Shown here one piece after another: positions 26,823 through 36,603 of a stretch of DNA of 64,000 nucleotides. The stretch lies in assembly GCA_014323795.1 (NCBI GenBank), contig JACONK010000018.1, positions 248,001 to 312,000 on the forward strand, read 5' to 3'. Each line of letters begins with the position of its first letter. The first letter of the stretch is position 1. The translations under genes were made by a program, and so were the position numbers. The notes below the pieces were generated by a model. The model ran no database searches. It was not told where the DNA came from and saw nothing but the letters and a program-made list of their open reading frames with translations. The stretch comes from Paracoccaceae bacterium. GTDB lineage: Bacteria > Pseudomonadota > Alphaproteobacteria > Rhodobacterales > Rhodobacteraceae.

Positions 26823-27265
26823 TGTCGGCCTCAGGGCCCGGGGTGGCCTGGTTCGGACCGTAATGTGCACCGCAAAACCAACAGACGACAGTGATGCGGT
26901 GGCCCCCGTGGCCAGTGTGGCGATATCCCTGGCCGGACAGGCAGGACAACGTTATCCCGCCGCACGTTGGGATGTTGGATGGCCATGGTCGGCTGCCTTG
27001 CCAAGCCTGCCGGATAATGCGTATTGGGGCCATGTGTATATCAGGGTCGCATGAAAAGGGCAGACGAATATCTGACCAGGGTGATCGGGTAAACGTGATT
27101 TTAACTTTTTAACCATAGCGGGATGCGCTCCCTTTTCATCCCCTTCCAATCATCCTGTGATCCGGAAAAGAAAAATGAGGGGTTTATACGGTAAAGTCCC
27201 AAATTGTTCTTGATAGTCCTGAATTTTAATTTTTTAGTAAAGCTGCAAGATGAGGATTAAACGCA
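26823..27265. other. Spacer upstream of the NUDIX gene
   Basis: About 440 bp with no recognisable gene. From about 27090 the sequence becomes AT-rich (TTTTAACTTTTTAACC, TTTTAATTTTTTAG), unlike the surrounding GC-rich DNA, and leads into insertion-sequence debris. Confidence 0.4.
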
Positions 27266-27336
27266 ATGTACAAGGCACATGGCAAGACGCACCGTAAAGG
27301 TATCAGTCTCAAAAGCCCATGAGAATGTTTCCTAAA
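27266..27336 (+). pseudogene. Start of an IS1595-type transposase, degraded
   Basis: ATG at 27266 opens MYKAHGKTHRKGISLKSP before a stop; one frame over, MRMFPKQM follows. Together they resemble the conserved N-terminus of IS1595-family transposases (x-GKAHRKGISL-x-x-x-x-MFP). The rest of the transposase is absent. The following open frame 27319-27525 (Ser/Ala/Lys-rich, ending SSAMKRLANR) has no family match and is probably debris. Confidence 0.4.
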
Positions 27337-27526
27337 CAAATGTCCAACATGACAGAAAAGGAACGGGTGAAGGCTGCTGTTGTGGACAGCAGCGCAAAGA
27401 TCGGGGGCAGGGTTTCTGTGTCAACGGCCAAGTCAAAATCATTTTCCAGCGCGAAGACGATTAAAATTCTACGGGAGGCTTCGGCCAAGCGCAGCAGCGC
27501 AATGAAGCGGTTGGCCAATAGGTAGG

Positions 27527-27698
27527 CACCACTACCGCGTCACGCTTGCCGATGCCCTGGAAGCCCATAAGGAAGCAGTGTCATATGGTGGTTGTCCGGG
27601 CATCCTGAGCCTGGACCTGATTGAATCAGCGATCAGCCGTCCATACTCTGACTACTACGGGAAGATCGGGATGAAAGCCGCAGTGATCCTGAATATTG
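27527..27698 (+). pseudogene. Truncated Doc/Fic-type toxin relic
   Basis: With no start codon, the plus strand reads HHYRVTLADALEAHKEAVSY, GGCPGILSLDLIESAISRP, YSDYYGKI and MKAAVILNI. This matches the first half of Doc-like Fic proteins (VTLADALAIH ... GGSPGVRDLGLLESALARP ... YY-x-DI-x-EKAAAL). The catalytic HPFxDGNKR motif that should follow is missing; the similarity stops about 150 bp before argG. So it is the inert front half of a death-on-curing toxin, without recognisable antitoxin. Confidence 0.6.
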
Positions 27699-27846
27699 GA
27701 GAGCGTGGTCGGCAACCGTGGTTTTATCGCCGGAAACAATTGCCAAAATTTCTGCCAGGGGCTGACCTGACAGCAACCCTGTGCTCTTGTCCAGCCTCGC
27801 AAAGATCAATAGAGGGCGGAAAACCCTTGCAGACTGGCGAAACCCT

Positions 27847-29073
27847 ATGGCATCTCCGAAAAAAGTTGTGCTGGCCTACTCCGGTGGTCTCGACACTTCG
27901 ATCATCCTGAAATGGCTGCAAACCGAATACGGTTGCGAGGTGGTAACCTTCACCGCTGACCTCGGCCAGGGGGAGGAGCTGGCACCCGCCCGCAAAAAGG
28001 CGGAGCTGCTCGGCGTCAGGCCCGAAAACATCTACATCGAAGATGTCCGCGAAGAATTTGTGCGCGACTTCGTCTTTCCGATGTTCCGTGCGAATGCGGT
28101 TTACGAAGGGCTTTATCTGCTGGGCACCGCCATCGCACGCCCGCTGATTTCCAGGCGGCTCGTTGAAATCGCCGCAGAAACCGATGCCGATGCCGTGGCT
28201 CATGGTGCCACGGGCAAAGGCAACGACCAGGTGCGGTTCGAACTTGCCGCCTACGCCCTGAATCCGGAGATCAAGGTGATCGCCCCCTGGCGGGAATGGA
28301 ACATCTCCAGCCGCACAAAACTGCTGGAATTCGCCGAAGCCAACCAGATCCCCATCGCCAGGGATAAGTGCGGTGAGGCACCGTTTTCGGTCGATGCAAA
28401 CCTTCTGCACACATCCTCGGAAGGCAAGGTGCTCGAAGATCCGGCAGAACCCGCACCAGACTATGTCTACCAGCACACGGTGCATCCGGAAGACGCACCC
28501 GATACCCCTGAACACATTGAAATCACATTCAAAAAAGGTGATGCGGTGGCAATCAACGGCCAAACTATGTCGCCCGCCACAGTGCTGACCGGGCTGAACG
28601 AACATGGTGCCAGGCATGGCGTTGGTCGGCTCGACCTTGTCGAAGGGCGCTACGTCGGTATGAAGTCCCGCGGCGTCTACGAAACGCCCGGCGGCACGAT
28701 TCTGCTGGCGGCCCACCGTGGCATCGAATCCATCACGCTTGACCGCGGGGCGGCACACCTGAAGGATGAGCTGATGCCGCGCTATGCGGAACTCATCTAT
28801 AACGGCTACTGGTTCAGCCCCGAACGCGAAATGCTGCAGGCCGCCATCGACCACAGCCAGGGTCGCGTGAACGGAACCGTGCGCGTGAAGCTCTACAAAG
28901 GGTCTGCAACCGTGGCGGGCCGCTGGTCCGACGACACGCTCTATTCCAAACAGCACGTCACCTTTGAAGAGGACGCAGGCACCTATGACCAGGCAGATGC
29001 GGCCGGCTTTATTAAACTAAACGCGCTGCGCCTGAAATTAATTGCTGCCCGTAATCGGAAATTACCGGAATAA
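27847..29073 (+). CDS. argG: Argininosuccinate synthase
   Basis: A 408-residue cytoplasmic enzyme that condenses citrulline and aspartate with ATP, the penultimate step of arginine synthesis. The PP-loop [18 protein letters not shown] is at the N-terminus; [13 protein letters not shown] and PREWN-like [17 protein letters not shown] follow, as do [18 protein letters not shown] and [20 protein letters not shown]. Length equals the family norm. Start at 27847 ([14 protein letters not shown]); the upstream 22 codons have no similarity. No other arginine gene is near. Confidence 0.97.
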   Translation: MASPKKVVLAYSGGLDTSIILKWLQTEYGCEVVTFTADLGQGEELAPARKKAELLGVRPENIYIEDVREEFVRDFVFPMFRANAVYEGLYLLGTAIARPLISRRLVEIAAETDADAVAHGATGKGNDQVRFELAAYALNPEIKVIAPWREWNISSRTKLLEFAEANQIPIARDKCGEAPFSVDANLLHTSSEGKVLEDPAEPAPDYVYQHTVHPEDAPDTPEHIEITFKKGDAVAINGQTMSPATVLTGLNEHGARHGVGRLDLVEGRYVGMKSRGVYETPGGTILLAAHRGIESITLDRGAAHLKDELMPRYAELIYNGYWFSPEREMLQAAIDHSQGRVNGTVRVKLYKGSATVAGRWSDDTLYSKQHVTFEEDAGTYDQADAAGFIKLNALRLKLIAARNRKLPE

Positions 29074-29674
29074 TGCTGGCACAAACGTTTTCGGCCAGGC
29101 TTTAAAGCTGGGCGGCAAGAAAAACAGATGCAAATTATAATGCCAAACATACTCGCAGACATCGAAGGTCGCCACCAAAACTGTGTCAAACAGCGTGAAA
29201 CGGGACCACAAAGGTGCCCTGGCGGGGCTGTAGTTCCGGTGTGTCCGGAAAACAGGAAGTTTGACATTGGAAAGCTGATAAAACTCTTCCGTCGTGCATT
29301 CGCCCGGGGTGTCAGTGAAGCAGTCCGACTGAAGCCAACACGCCGGTCCACCGGTCAAATACTCGGGACCAGTTGATAAAATCCAGAGGCAGAGGAGGAG
29401 ATCAGGCACTCCGAACAAGGCGGCGGCACTGCCCGATGACCCGGGAAAGCCTGCCGATGCCTACGGCACAGAGGGTGGTGCGGATGGTGCGTCAAACTGG
29501 CTTAACCGGGCCACGGATGCTTGCGCATTTGCCCGAGGTGCCGGTGAAGGTGCAACCTCATCAATCACCGCAATCGGCGGGGCTGCGTGTGGCATGCGCC
29601 CGAGGTGTTGTCCAGGCCGCCAGGCTTGTGGTGGCATTCGTCCGGGATGTCAGCCACATCCCCGGTAAATCTAT
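29074..29674. other. Spacer with a possible degraded copy of the next gene
   Basis: About 600 bp. From roughly 29480 to 29545 the DNA resembles the segment 29953-30012 of the downstream membrane-protein gene: one frame reads GGADGASNWLNRATDA against GADSAPNRFNPPADPE, with about 70 percent base identity by eye over 60 bases. It may be an old partial tandem duplication. No intact gene is visible. Confidence 0.3.
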
Positions 29675-30412
29675 ATGGTATGGAAATACAAATTTGTTAC
29701 CTGCGCCGTGTCTTTCATAGTTAGTGTATTGTTTGGCATAGCGAACATCTACACCTTGCTGAATCAAGGGACGATACAGTTACAGGGCGTTGAGATAAGA
29801 GAAGCCCCGCACGGCGACGGACCCGGAGCCGAAGCCGGGAACGCCCCACTGCCGCCGCAACCACCAGTCCGCCCCGGCGCGGCGGCGGATGCACCTTACT
29901 GACTGACGCGTGACACGGCCCCCGAACCCGCACCACACACGCCGGACAAATTGGGGGCGGATAGTGCGCCAAACCGGTTCAACCCGCCCGCGGACCCTGA
30001 GGTCATCTTGCCCCTCCGTGACACGGATAGCCCGCCAAACCAGCCCACCCTGAACGTATCCGGCGATGCACATGTCCACCACCATTCTGCAACAGCCCAT
30101 GACTTTGACGCGATCAAAAGGCTGAATGACGCTGACCCTGAACTTGCACGGCAAATTCTTGAGGATAAAAAATCAGAGGCGGTGCGTGAGAAAGTCTTTA
30201 AACTGTGGGAAAAAGTGATTGAGAACACCTTCGAACTAATAAAAACGGTGCTGAAGGTGGCGCTTGCCATAGCCTTGCTTGTAGCCATATTCTTCTTTGC
30301 GATTGGTTCTCTTGGCGGTGGTGAAAAAAATTTGTATAATATTGAAGCTATAGTAGCAGCAGCAATATTTATCGGGGGCGTGGGGGGTGTTGCTTACATG
30401 ATGAAGCGTTAG
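29675..30412 (+). pseudogene. Three-helix membrane protein gene interrupted by one in-frame TGA
   Basis: A single frame of 246 codons runs from ATG at 29675 to the stop at 30412 with only one interruption, TGA at 29900-29902 (codon 76). Before it are a transmembrane helix (VTCAVSFIVSVLFGIANIY) and a Pro/Ala-rich linker; after it the linker continues (DTAPEPAPHTPDKLGADSAP), then NVSGDAHVHHHSATAHDFDA, a charged helix and two membrane helices (VALAIALLVAIFFFAIG; AIVAAAIFIGGVGGVAYMM). I do not recognise the family. A recent nonsense mutation, read-through, or a sequencing error are all possible; no selenocysteine element was sought successfully. Confidence 0.55.
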
Positions 30413-30482
30413 GGCAGCGAAGGCCCGCGGCACAACGGCACCGGAAAACCGCGGCCAAGGGTGCAACAGCCGCCAGCCCTGT

Positions 30483-31481
30483 TCAGGCCACGCCCAGGGT
30501 CAGCAGCCGGTTGAGCGTGACCACGCCCACTGGCCTGCCCGCGTTGATCGCAAAGGCGGCGGCGATTTTGTTCGATTGAAGCACATGCAGTGCACGGGCG
30601 GACAGGTGTGCAGGTTCCAAAACGATGGACCCTGGCGTCATCAGACGGTCCGCCTTTGCCTCCCACAACGTGGCTTTCATGGTGCCTTCGGACCGGCTTT
30701 CCAGATAGCGGCGGATGTCCCCGTCAGTGATCACGCCCGCCAGGCTTCCGTCCGGGCCGCACACACCGCAGATGCCCAGGGATTTCTTCGAAATCTCTCC
30801 CAGTGCATCGATCAACGGGGTATCCGGCCGCACCAGCGGCATCCTGTCCCCGGTGATCATGATGTCAGACACCGGCGTCAGCGCAGCCCCCAGTTTACCC
30901 CCCGGGTGAAAATCGCGAAAGTTTTCTTCAGAAAACCCGCGCTCACGCAGGAGCGTGAGCGCCAGTGCATCACCAAGGGCCATCTGCAACAGCGTAGATG
31001 TCGTCGGGGCCAGGTTGTGCGGGCAGGCCTCCGGCACCCTGGGCAGCACCAGGGCCACGTCCGATGATCGCGCCAGCGAGCTTGTCGCCACGCTGGTGAT
31101 TGAAATCACCGGCACACCAAAGCGGCGTGCGTATTGCAGAATATCCGACAGTTCCCGCGTTTCGCCGGACCAGCTGACCAGCAGAACGACATCGTTGCCC
31201 GAAATCATGCCGAGGTCGCCGTGCGATGCTTCCGCCGGGTGCACGAAACAGGCAGGTGTGCCGGTCGACGAAAAGGTTGCCGCCAGCTTGCGCCCGACAA
31301 GGCCGCTTTTGCCTACACCCGCCACGATCAGCCGGCCTTCCAGCCCGTCAAACAGGTCAAGTGCCTTGTCCACCGCCCCCGGCAACGGGCCGTCCTGCAG
31401 TGCCTCTGTCAGTGCTGCCAGGCCAACGGTATCGGCTGCCATGACGCCCAGCATGGATTGCCTGCGATTAAACATGCGCAT
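30483..31481 (-). CDS. kdsD: Arabinose-5-phosphate isomerase (KpsF/GutQ family)
   Basis: A 332-residue enzyme converting ribulose-5-phosphate to arabinose-5-phosphate, the precursor of Kdo. An N-terminal SIS domain (GRLIVAGVGKSGLVGRKLAA, VLLVSWSGETRELSDIL, AEASHGDLGM) is followed by two CBS domains (LVRPDTPLIDALGEISKKS; GVITDGDIRRYL). It starts just after the GT29-like gene in the same direction, downstream of waaA, so Kdo supply and Kdo transfer are co-transcribed. The KdsD assignment rests on this lipid A context; a generic SIS isomerase is the alternative. Confidence 0.9.
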   Translation of the reverse strand: MRMFNRRQSMLGVMAADTVGLAALTEALQDGPLPGAVDKALDLFDGLEGRLIVAGVGKSGLVGRKLAATFSSTGTPACFVHPAEASHGDLGMISGNDVVLLVSWSGETRELSDILQYARRFGVPVISITSVATSSLARSSDVALVLPRVPEACPHNLAPTTSTLLQMALGDALALTLLRERGFSEENFRDFHPGGKLGAALTPVSDIMITGDRMPLVRPDTPLIDALGEISKKSLGICGVCGPDGSLAGVITDGDIRRYLESRSEGTMKATLWEAKADRLMTPGSIVLEPAHLSARALHVLQSNKIAAAFAINAGRPVGVVTLNRLLTLGVA

Positions 31482-31485
31482 GGTT

Positions 31486-32112
31486 CTAGGCCGGGACCGG
31501 ATGCAAGACAACCCTCGGGTCGGTGGCAATCAGGGCCTCCACAACCGCCCGTTCAGCGGCCCAGTCATGGGGCACCTGGTCTGCTGTACGGCGGCCGGAT
31601 TCTGACAGCGACGCAAAAAAATCAAAACCGTACAGGTCGATCCGCGCAGCCCCGGAGCGCACCGCCAGATCGATCACTAAAATCCCGGTGCTGGGTGCCG
31701 AACCGAGCCTGTCCGCAAGCGCATGCCAATCCGCCACCGGGTGGCGATAAAATCCGGGTCGCGCCGCAATCCGCCACCGCAGACGCTTGCGTGCCCGGGT
31801 CATCCAAAGAACGCGGGTCGGGGCGCGATCCTCCAGAACGGTCTCTTTCACCGGCATCCCCAGGGCCAGCCAATCCGTCTTTGACCCATGTGACCCTGCA
31901 TCAGGCATCGGTGCCTTGTGCATGCGCACCACAATGGCATGGTTGTCGATCTCTGCCCCATAGCCGGAGGCCGCGAGGCGGCGCGCATTGCCGACAATGG
32001 CCACACTGCGGCCGTCCAGCTCTGCCAGAACGTCCGCCTGCAAGGCTGAATAAGGCGCAAGTGCCGCCTCCCCCCGGATGGCTACCCGCAGCAGAAACCC
32101 GAGCTGCCGCAT
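31486..32112 (-). CDS. GT29-like (sialyltransferase-fold) glycosyltransferase
   Basis: A 208-residue protein with the L-motif-like start RSVAIVGNARRLAASGYG and AEIDNHAIVVRMHKAP, then GSKTDWLALGMP and a second block GILVIDLAVRSGAARIDLYG, as in family 29 glycosyltransferases (sialyltransferase-type, GT-A variant fold). It probably adds a sugar, possibly a nine-carbon or Kdo-like acid, to lipopolysaccharide. Its ATG overlaps the waaA stop (TGATG), and kdsD follows after four bases, so it belongs to the envelope operon. Acceptor and donor are unknown. Confidence 0.75.
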   Translation of the reverse strand: MRQLGFLLRVAIRGEAALAPYSALQADVLAELDGRSVAIVGNARRLAASGYGAEIDNHAIVVRMHKAPMPDAGSHGSKTDWLALGMPVKETVLEDRAPTRVLWMTRARKRLRWRIAARPGFYRHPVADWHALADRLGSAPSTGILVIDLAVRSGAARIDLYGFDFFASLSESGRRTADQVPHDWAAERAVVEALIATDPRVVLHPVPA

Positions 32113-33347
32113 CAGGCCAGCCCCAGTTTTTCGCTGATCCGCGCGAACGTGTCATGCAAATCACCCGGGGGTGGAAGGGCCTGCCCGGCCTGGCGCACCA
32201 GTTCGCCCGCGTGGTCAAAGGCCTCTGCCATCGCCCTTGCCAAGTCAGCGGCGGTATCAACCCGCACATAAGCACCCGCCGCCGCCAAGATCCGATACTC
32301 AGCCATAAAATTTGCCGTATGCGGCCCGGCCAGGATTGCACTCCCGCCTCTTATCGGCTCGTAAGGGGTGTGCCCGCCGATATCGGGCGGAAGCGATCCG
32401 CCCACAAAGGTCACGGCAGCCAGGCCATAAAGCCCCGGCTGCACACCAAGTTCGTCAATAATCACAACCTGATTTCCGGCAGGGGTACCTGACACGTCCG
32501 ACAGCGGCACCGGGTCCAGGGCCACGCGGCGCACAAGTGCCGCCACCTCTTGCAGGCGCCGGGGATGGCGGGGTGACAGGATCAACCGCACATCCGGGCG
32601 CTGCTTGCGCAGGGTGCAATAGGCGCGCAGCACCTCCGCCTCCTCCGGCGGGTGGGTAGAGGCCGCCAGCAGCGTCCGGTCCCGCCTGAACACGCCAGCC
32701 AAATCCGCACGGACTGAAGGCAGATCAACCATCGCCTTCAGATTGCGCGTTATCTCAATCTTCGCAGGGGGTACGCCCAGGGTCTGCAGGTTTGTCACCG
32801 TCGCACTGCTCTGCGCAAAAAAATAACTGAAGTGCCCAAGATGCAGCGCATCCGCCCCAAGCCGCTGCACCATGGCCAGGCTTTTGTCCGATAACCGCCC
32901 ATTCAGAAAGATCGACGGCGTCCCCGCCGCAGCCAGTGCGGCAAAGCGGTTCGGCCACAATTCCGCCTCCACATTGATGAAAGCAACCGGTGACCACGCC
33001 GCCATGAACCGCGCCACGACCTGCGGCACATCGATGGGTGCCACCTGCCCGAAGGCGCGCACATCATCCCATGTCGCCAATACCGGCAGCGCGCGTTCGT
33101 TATTGACAGTAACCACCAGGTGATGGGCCGAATGCCGTGCACTCAGGTAAGCCAGCACAGGACGAATGGCCGTCAGTTCCCCCAGCGAGGCCGTGTGCAC
33201 CCAGATAATCGGCACATTCGGCACCTCCACCGTCGCCCGGCCCAAACGGTTGCGGGTGACCTCCCGCGGGGTTTGACCAATCAGTGCTGATAGTCGCACC
33301 CACAAGAACAGCAGCACGGACACCATCGCCGTCAGAAACCGGATCAA
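32112..33347 (-). CDS. waaA: Kdo transferase
   Basis: About 411 residues, GT-B fold, adding Kdo residues to lipid IVA at the inner membrane. An N-terminal hydrophobic anchor precedes VPIIWVHTASLGELTAIRPV, where WaaA proteins carry the catalytic Glu, and FINVEAELWPNRFAALAAAG; the C-terminal half has STHPPEEAEVL, LILSPRHPRRLQEV, FVGGSLPPDIGGHTPYEP and AILAGPHTANF. The start is uncertain: a TTG at 33347 overlaps the lpxL stop (TTGA), suggesting coupling, and an ATG lies at 33326. Between lpxL and the GT29-like gene in one operon. Confidence 0.93.
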   Translation of the reverse strand: MIRFLTAMVSVLLFLWVRLSALIGQTPREVTRNRLGRATVEVPNVPIIWVHTASLGELTAIRPVLAYLSARHSAHHLVVTVNNERALPVLATWDDVRAFGQVAPIDVPQVVARFMAAWSPVAFINVEAELWPNRFAALAAAGTPSIFLNGRLSDKSLAMVQRLGADALHLGHFSYFFAQSSATVTNLQTLGVPPAKIEITRNLKAMVDLPSVRADLAGVFRRDRTLLAASTHPPEEAEVLRAYCTLRKQRPDVRLILSPRHPRRLQEVAALVRRVALDPVPLSDVSGTPAGNQVVIIDELGVQPGLYGLAAVTFVGGSLPPDIGGHTPYEPIRGGSAILAGPHTANFMAEYRILAAAGAYVRVDTAADLARAMAEAFDHAGELVRQAGQALPPPGDLHDTFARISEKLGLA

Positions 33348-34216
33348 CAGACGCTCTTCCAGCGCTTGTGCAGCCAGTACCACTGGCCCGGATAAGCGTT
33401 GATCCACGCAGCAACGCGGGTGTTGAACTCAGCCATCATCTCAAGCGGGTCTGACGGCGGGATCGGAGTCTCAAAGGTTATGTCAACCCTTGTTTTGCAC
33501 ACCCGCAGGCCAAATGCGGGCACCAGCGGTACGTCAAATTTCAACGCCAGTTCTGCCGGTGAAGTGGTAGTCGGGGTCGAATACCCAAGAAACGGTATAT
33601 CCGGCCCGGACTGCTGGTACTGATCCGCCAGAATCGCAAAGAACCCGCCTTTCCTGATATGTCGCACCATCCGGATTGTGCCTGCCAGCCCGCGCGGCAC
33701 AATCGGTTCGCCGCCTTCGCGGATGCCCGCCAGAAAGTGCGGCTCGTAATAGGGGTTGGAATTTCTGCGATAGACCGCCCCGGTTTCCATCCCGTTGGTC
33801 TTGAGCCAGTGGCGGATTGCCTCCCACTGACCAAAGTGGGCGGAGACGATGATAGCCCCCTTTCCCGCCTCCCGTGCAGCTCGCAGCGCATTGATTCCCG
33901 GTCCCGTGGCCGAAAACCGGTCCGCATGCCTGGCAAAGTCACGGTTGTGCAGGATTTCTGTCAGCGTACGGCCTATATTGCGGCCCACCTGCCCGGCAAT
34001 AGACGCACGCGCAGCCGCATTCATATCCGGGTAGACCCGCGTCAGCCCTTCATCCACGCGACGACGGAATGGTGGCAGATAACGCACCGCAAACCCGATC
34101 ACCGCACCCGCCAAACGCAACCGTGCGTCAAAAGGCAGCCAGTGCGACAAGCCAAACAAGATGGCCACGGGCATATATTGGCAAAAATACCGGATCTTTG
34201 ACGTGGCAACGGCCAT
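33344..34216 (-). CDS. lpxL: Lipid A acyltransferase (LpxL/HtrB family)
   Basis: A 290-residue membrane-associated acyltransferase that adds a secondary acyl chain to Kdo-lipid A. The H-x4-E catalytic motif is HFGQWE in GAIIVSAHFGQWEAIRHWL; the N-terminal helix (PVAILFGLSHWLPF) anchors it; GFFAILADQYQQSGPDIPFL corresponds to the conserved DQ block. First gene of the lpxL-waaA-GT29-kdsD operon. The name reflects the family; LpxM is not excluded. Confidence 0.9.
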   Translation of the reverse strand: MAVATSKIRYFCQYMPVAILFGLSHWLPFDARLRLAGAVIGFAVRYLPPFRRRVDEGLTRVYPDMNAAARASIAGQVGRNIGRTLTEILHNRDFARHADRFSATGPGINALRAAREAGKGAIIVSAHFGQWEAIRHWLKTNGMETGAVYRRNSNPYYEPHFLAGIREGGEPIVPRGLAGTIRMVRHIRKGGFFAILADQYQQSGPDIPFLGYSTPTTTSPAELALKFDVPLVPAFGLRVCKTRVDITFETPIPPSDPLEMMAEFNTRVAAWINAYPGQWYWLHKRWKSVC

Positions 34217-34348
34217 GCCTGCCTTCTAGGCCAGCCCGCCGGGTGATGCAATCGTGCAGCCAACGTCACGTATCGCACTTGCTTAATTAAGGTTTCGTCA
34301 ACCTGCAACACTTGGTTAAACAGGAATCTATTACCGCCGGAGCAGCTC

Positions 34349-36403
34349 ATGCACGACCCCCAGCCCAGCCTTTCCGTGTTGTCCGGGGTTTTCGGTTTCG
34401 ACAGCTTCCGCGATGGGCAAAAGGAAGTGGTAGAGGCTATTATTACCGGCAAGGACACGCTCGTCATCATGCCCACTGGCGGCGGCAAATCGCTTTGCTA
34501 TCAGTTGCCCGCCCTGTGCCGCGACGGGTTGACCGTGGTTATCAGCCCGCTGATCGCACTCATGCGCGATCAGGTGCGTGCGCTTCGGGCAGCGGGTGTG
34601 GAGGCCGCCGCACTTTCTTCTGGAAACACCGAAGAGGAAACGGAAAACGCCTTTCGAATGATGGAAGCGGGGCGTCTCAAAATCCTCTACATCGCGCCTG
34701 AACGGCTGAAGAACCCGGCAACATCCCGGATGTTGCGCCGGGCCGGCACAACACTTATCGCGGTTGACGAAGCCCACTGCATCAGCCAATGGGGTCACGA
34801 TTTCCGCCCCGATTACCTGCGGCTTGGCACCTTGCGCAAAGATCTCGGTGTGCCGCTGGTTGCGCTGACCGCTACAGCTGACGCCGAAACCCGGGCAGAG
34901 ATCGTGAACCGCCTCTTCGACGGCATCCGGCCCGCAACTTTCCTGCACGGCTTTGACCGGCCCAACCTGTACCTCGCCTTCGCACCGAAAAATCAGCCGC
35001 GCCGGCAGATACTGTCCTTTGTCGCCGCCCGGCCTAGGCAATCAGGCATCGTCTACTGCGCCAGCCGCAACAAATGCGAAAATCTGGCCACCGCGCTGCG
35101 GGCTGAAGGCCATCGGGCGATTCCCTACCATGCGGGCATGGAACGCGCCGCCCGCTGCCTGGCAGAGACCCGCTTCCAACGCGAAGATGGGCTGATTATG
35201 GTTGCGACCATCGCCTTTGGTATGGGGATAGACAAACCTGACATCCGCTGGATCGCCCACGCCGACCTTCCAAAGTCGATTGAGGCCTATTACCAGGAAA
35301 TCGGCCGTGCGGGCCGCGACGGGGCACCGGCGGATACGCTCACGCTTTATGGTGCGGAAGATATCCGCCTGCGCCGGTCCCAGATTGACGAAGGGCGTGC
35401 ACCCCCGGAGCGGAAAGAAGCGGACCACGCCCGCCTGAATGCGCTCCTCGGATTGGCAGAGGCCCGCCGCTGCCGCCGCCGTATCCTTCTGCGCTACTTC
35501 GGGGATGAGGCGGACAGATGCAACAACTGCGATCTATGCATTATGCCACCCGGCATTTTTGACGGTACCCAGGCCGTGCGAAAAGCACTTTCCGCCGCAC
35601 TGCGCACGGGCGAATGGTTCGGGGCAGGTCACCTGATCGACGTTCTGACTGGCAACACCACCGACAAGATACGCAATCGCAAACACAATGACCTGCCCAC
35701 CTTCGGGGCGGGTCAGGAATACGACCGCCGCCAGTGGCAAGCGATTTTTCGCCAGATGCTGGGTTACGACCTTTTTCGCCCGGACCCGGCCCGCCATGGT
35801 GCCCTGCGCATGACCGAGACCGCCCGCCCGATCCTGCGCGGCGAGGAAAGCATCGAGTTGCGCCAGGACACCATCAGCCAGGCCAAGGGTCGCGACTGGC
35901 GTGTGAAAGCAATTGTTGCAGAGGAGGATGAACCGCTATTCGCCGCACTCAAGGCCAAAAGACGGGAACTGGCAGAAGCGATGAACGCCCCGGCCTACGT
36001 TGTTTTCCCGGATATAACGCTGATCGAAATGACCCGGGCGCGGCCCCAAAATCCTGACGAATTTGCCCGGCTCCCCGGCGTCGGGAGAAAAAAGCTGGAA
36101 CGCTATGGCAAGATATTTCTCCAGGTCATCAATGGTGCCTCAGAAGAGATGCATCCCGCCCGACGCAAGCTCGCCGGACGCGAGTCCGGTACGCTTTTTG
36201 ACCGCTTGCAGGCTGCTCAAGTGCGGCTTGCAAGAGGAAAGAACGGGTTCGATAAATACCTCAGCTGCGACAGCCGTACGCTCGCCCGCATCGCAGCACA
36301 ACGTCCGGCTTCAATACCGGAACTGTCTCGAATCGCGGGGGTTGGGGACGTAAATGCGGAACGGTTCGGCAAGGCTTTTCTTGCAGAAATCACGGATGAA
36401 TGA
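34349..36403 (+). CDS. recQ: ATP-dependent DNA helicase RecQ with two HRDC domains
   Basis: A 684-residue 3'-5' superfamily 2 helicase in recombination and replication-fork repair. Motif I VIMPTGGGKSLCYQLPA, motif II DEAHCISQWGHDFRPDY, motif VI EIGRAGRDG; the zinc-binding domain has RILLRYFGDEADRCNNCDLC; then a winged-helix domain. The C-terminus holds two HRDC domains (about residues 535-600 and 620-684: EFARLPGVGRKKLERYG and ELSRIAGVGDVNAERFG), where E. coli has one. ATG at 34349 is preceded by GGAG seven bases away. Confidence 0.95.
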   Translation: MHDPQPSLSVLSGVFGFDSFRDGQKEVVEAIITGKDTLVIMPTGGGKSLCYQLPALCRDGLTVVISPLIALMRDQVRALRAAGVEAAALSSGNTEEETENAFRMMEAGRLKILYIAPERLKNPATSRMLRRAGTTLIAVDEAHCISQWGHDFRPDYLRLGTLRKDLGVPLVALTATADAETRAEIVNRLFDGIRPATFLHGFDRPNLYLAFAPKNQPRRQILSFVAARPRQSGIVYCASRNKCENLATALRAEGHRAIPYHAGMERAARCLAETRFQREDGLIMVATIAFGMGIDKPDIRWIAHADLPKSIEAYYQEIGRAGRDGAPADTLTLYGAEDIRLRRSQIDEGRAPPERKEADHARLNALLGLAEARRCRRRILLRYFGDEADRCNNCDLCIMPPGIFDGTQAVRKALSAALRTGEWFGAGHLIDVLTGNTTDKIRNRKHNDLPTFGAGQEYDRRQWQAIFRQMLGYDLFRPDPARHGALRMTETARPILRGEESIELRQDTISQAKGRDWRVKAIVAEEDEPLFAALKAKRRELAEAMNAPAYVVFPDITLIEMTRARPQNPDEFARLPGVGRKKLERYGKIFLQVINGASEEMHPARRKLAGRESGTLFDRLQAAQVRLARGKNGFDKYLSCDSRTLARIAAQRPASIPELSRIAGVGDVNAERFGKAFLAEITDE

Positions 36404-36603
36404 ATCTGACCGTGCTCCGGACATGATCCGAAACCCCACGGAATGCACCGGGAAGTACAGAAATCATGCCTGGGACAGGGGCACCCGGATTTCACTCACA
36501 CCAGATTGACCGAATTCTACCGCCACCCCTTGGAACCTTCCGTGCTGTTTGTTATCCTGGATCTCAACACGAAGGGATGTCTTTTAAAAGGAGGGCAACC
36601 CAG

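Noticed and set aside
27724-28956. 410-codon minus-strand open frame opposite argG
   Set aside because: Complete overlap with argG and no recognisable domain; typical antisense shadow of a GC-rich gene.
29561-29767. Small minus-strand open frame in the spacer before the TGA-interrupted gene
   Set aside because: No similarity and it overlaps the start of the better supported plus-strand gene.
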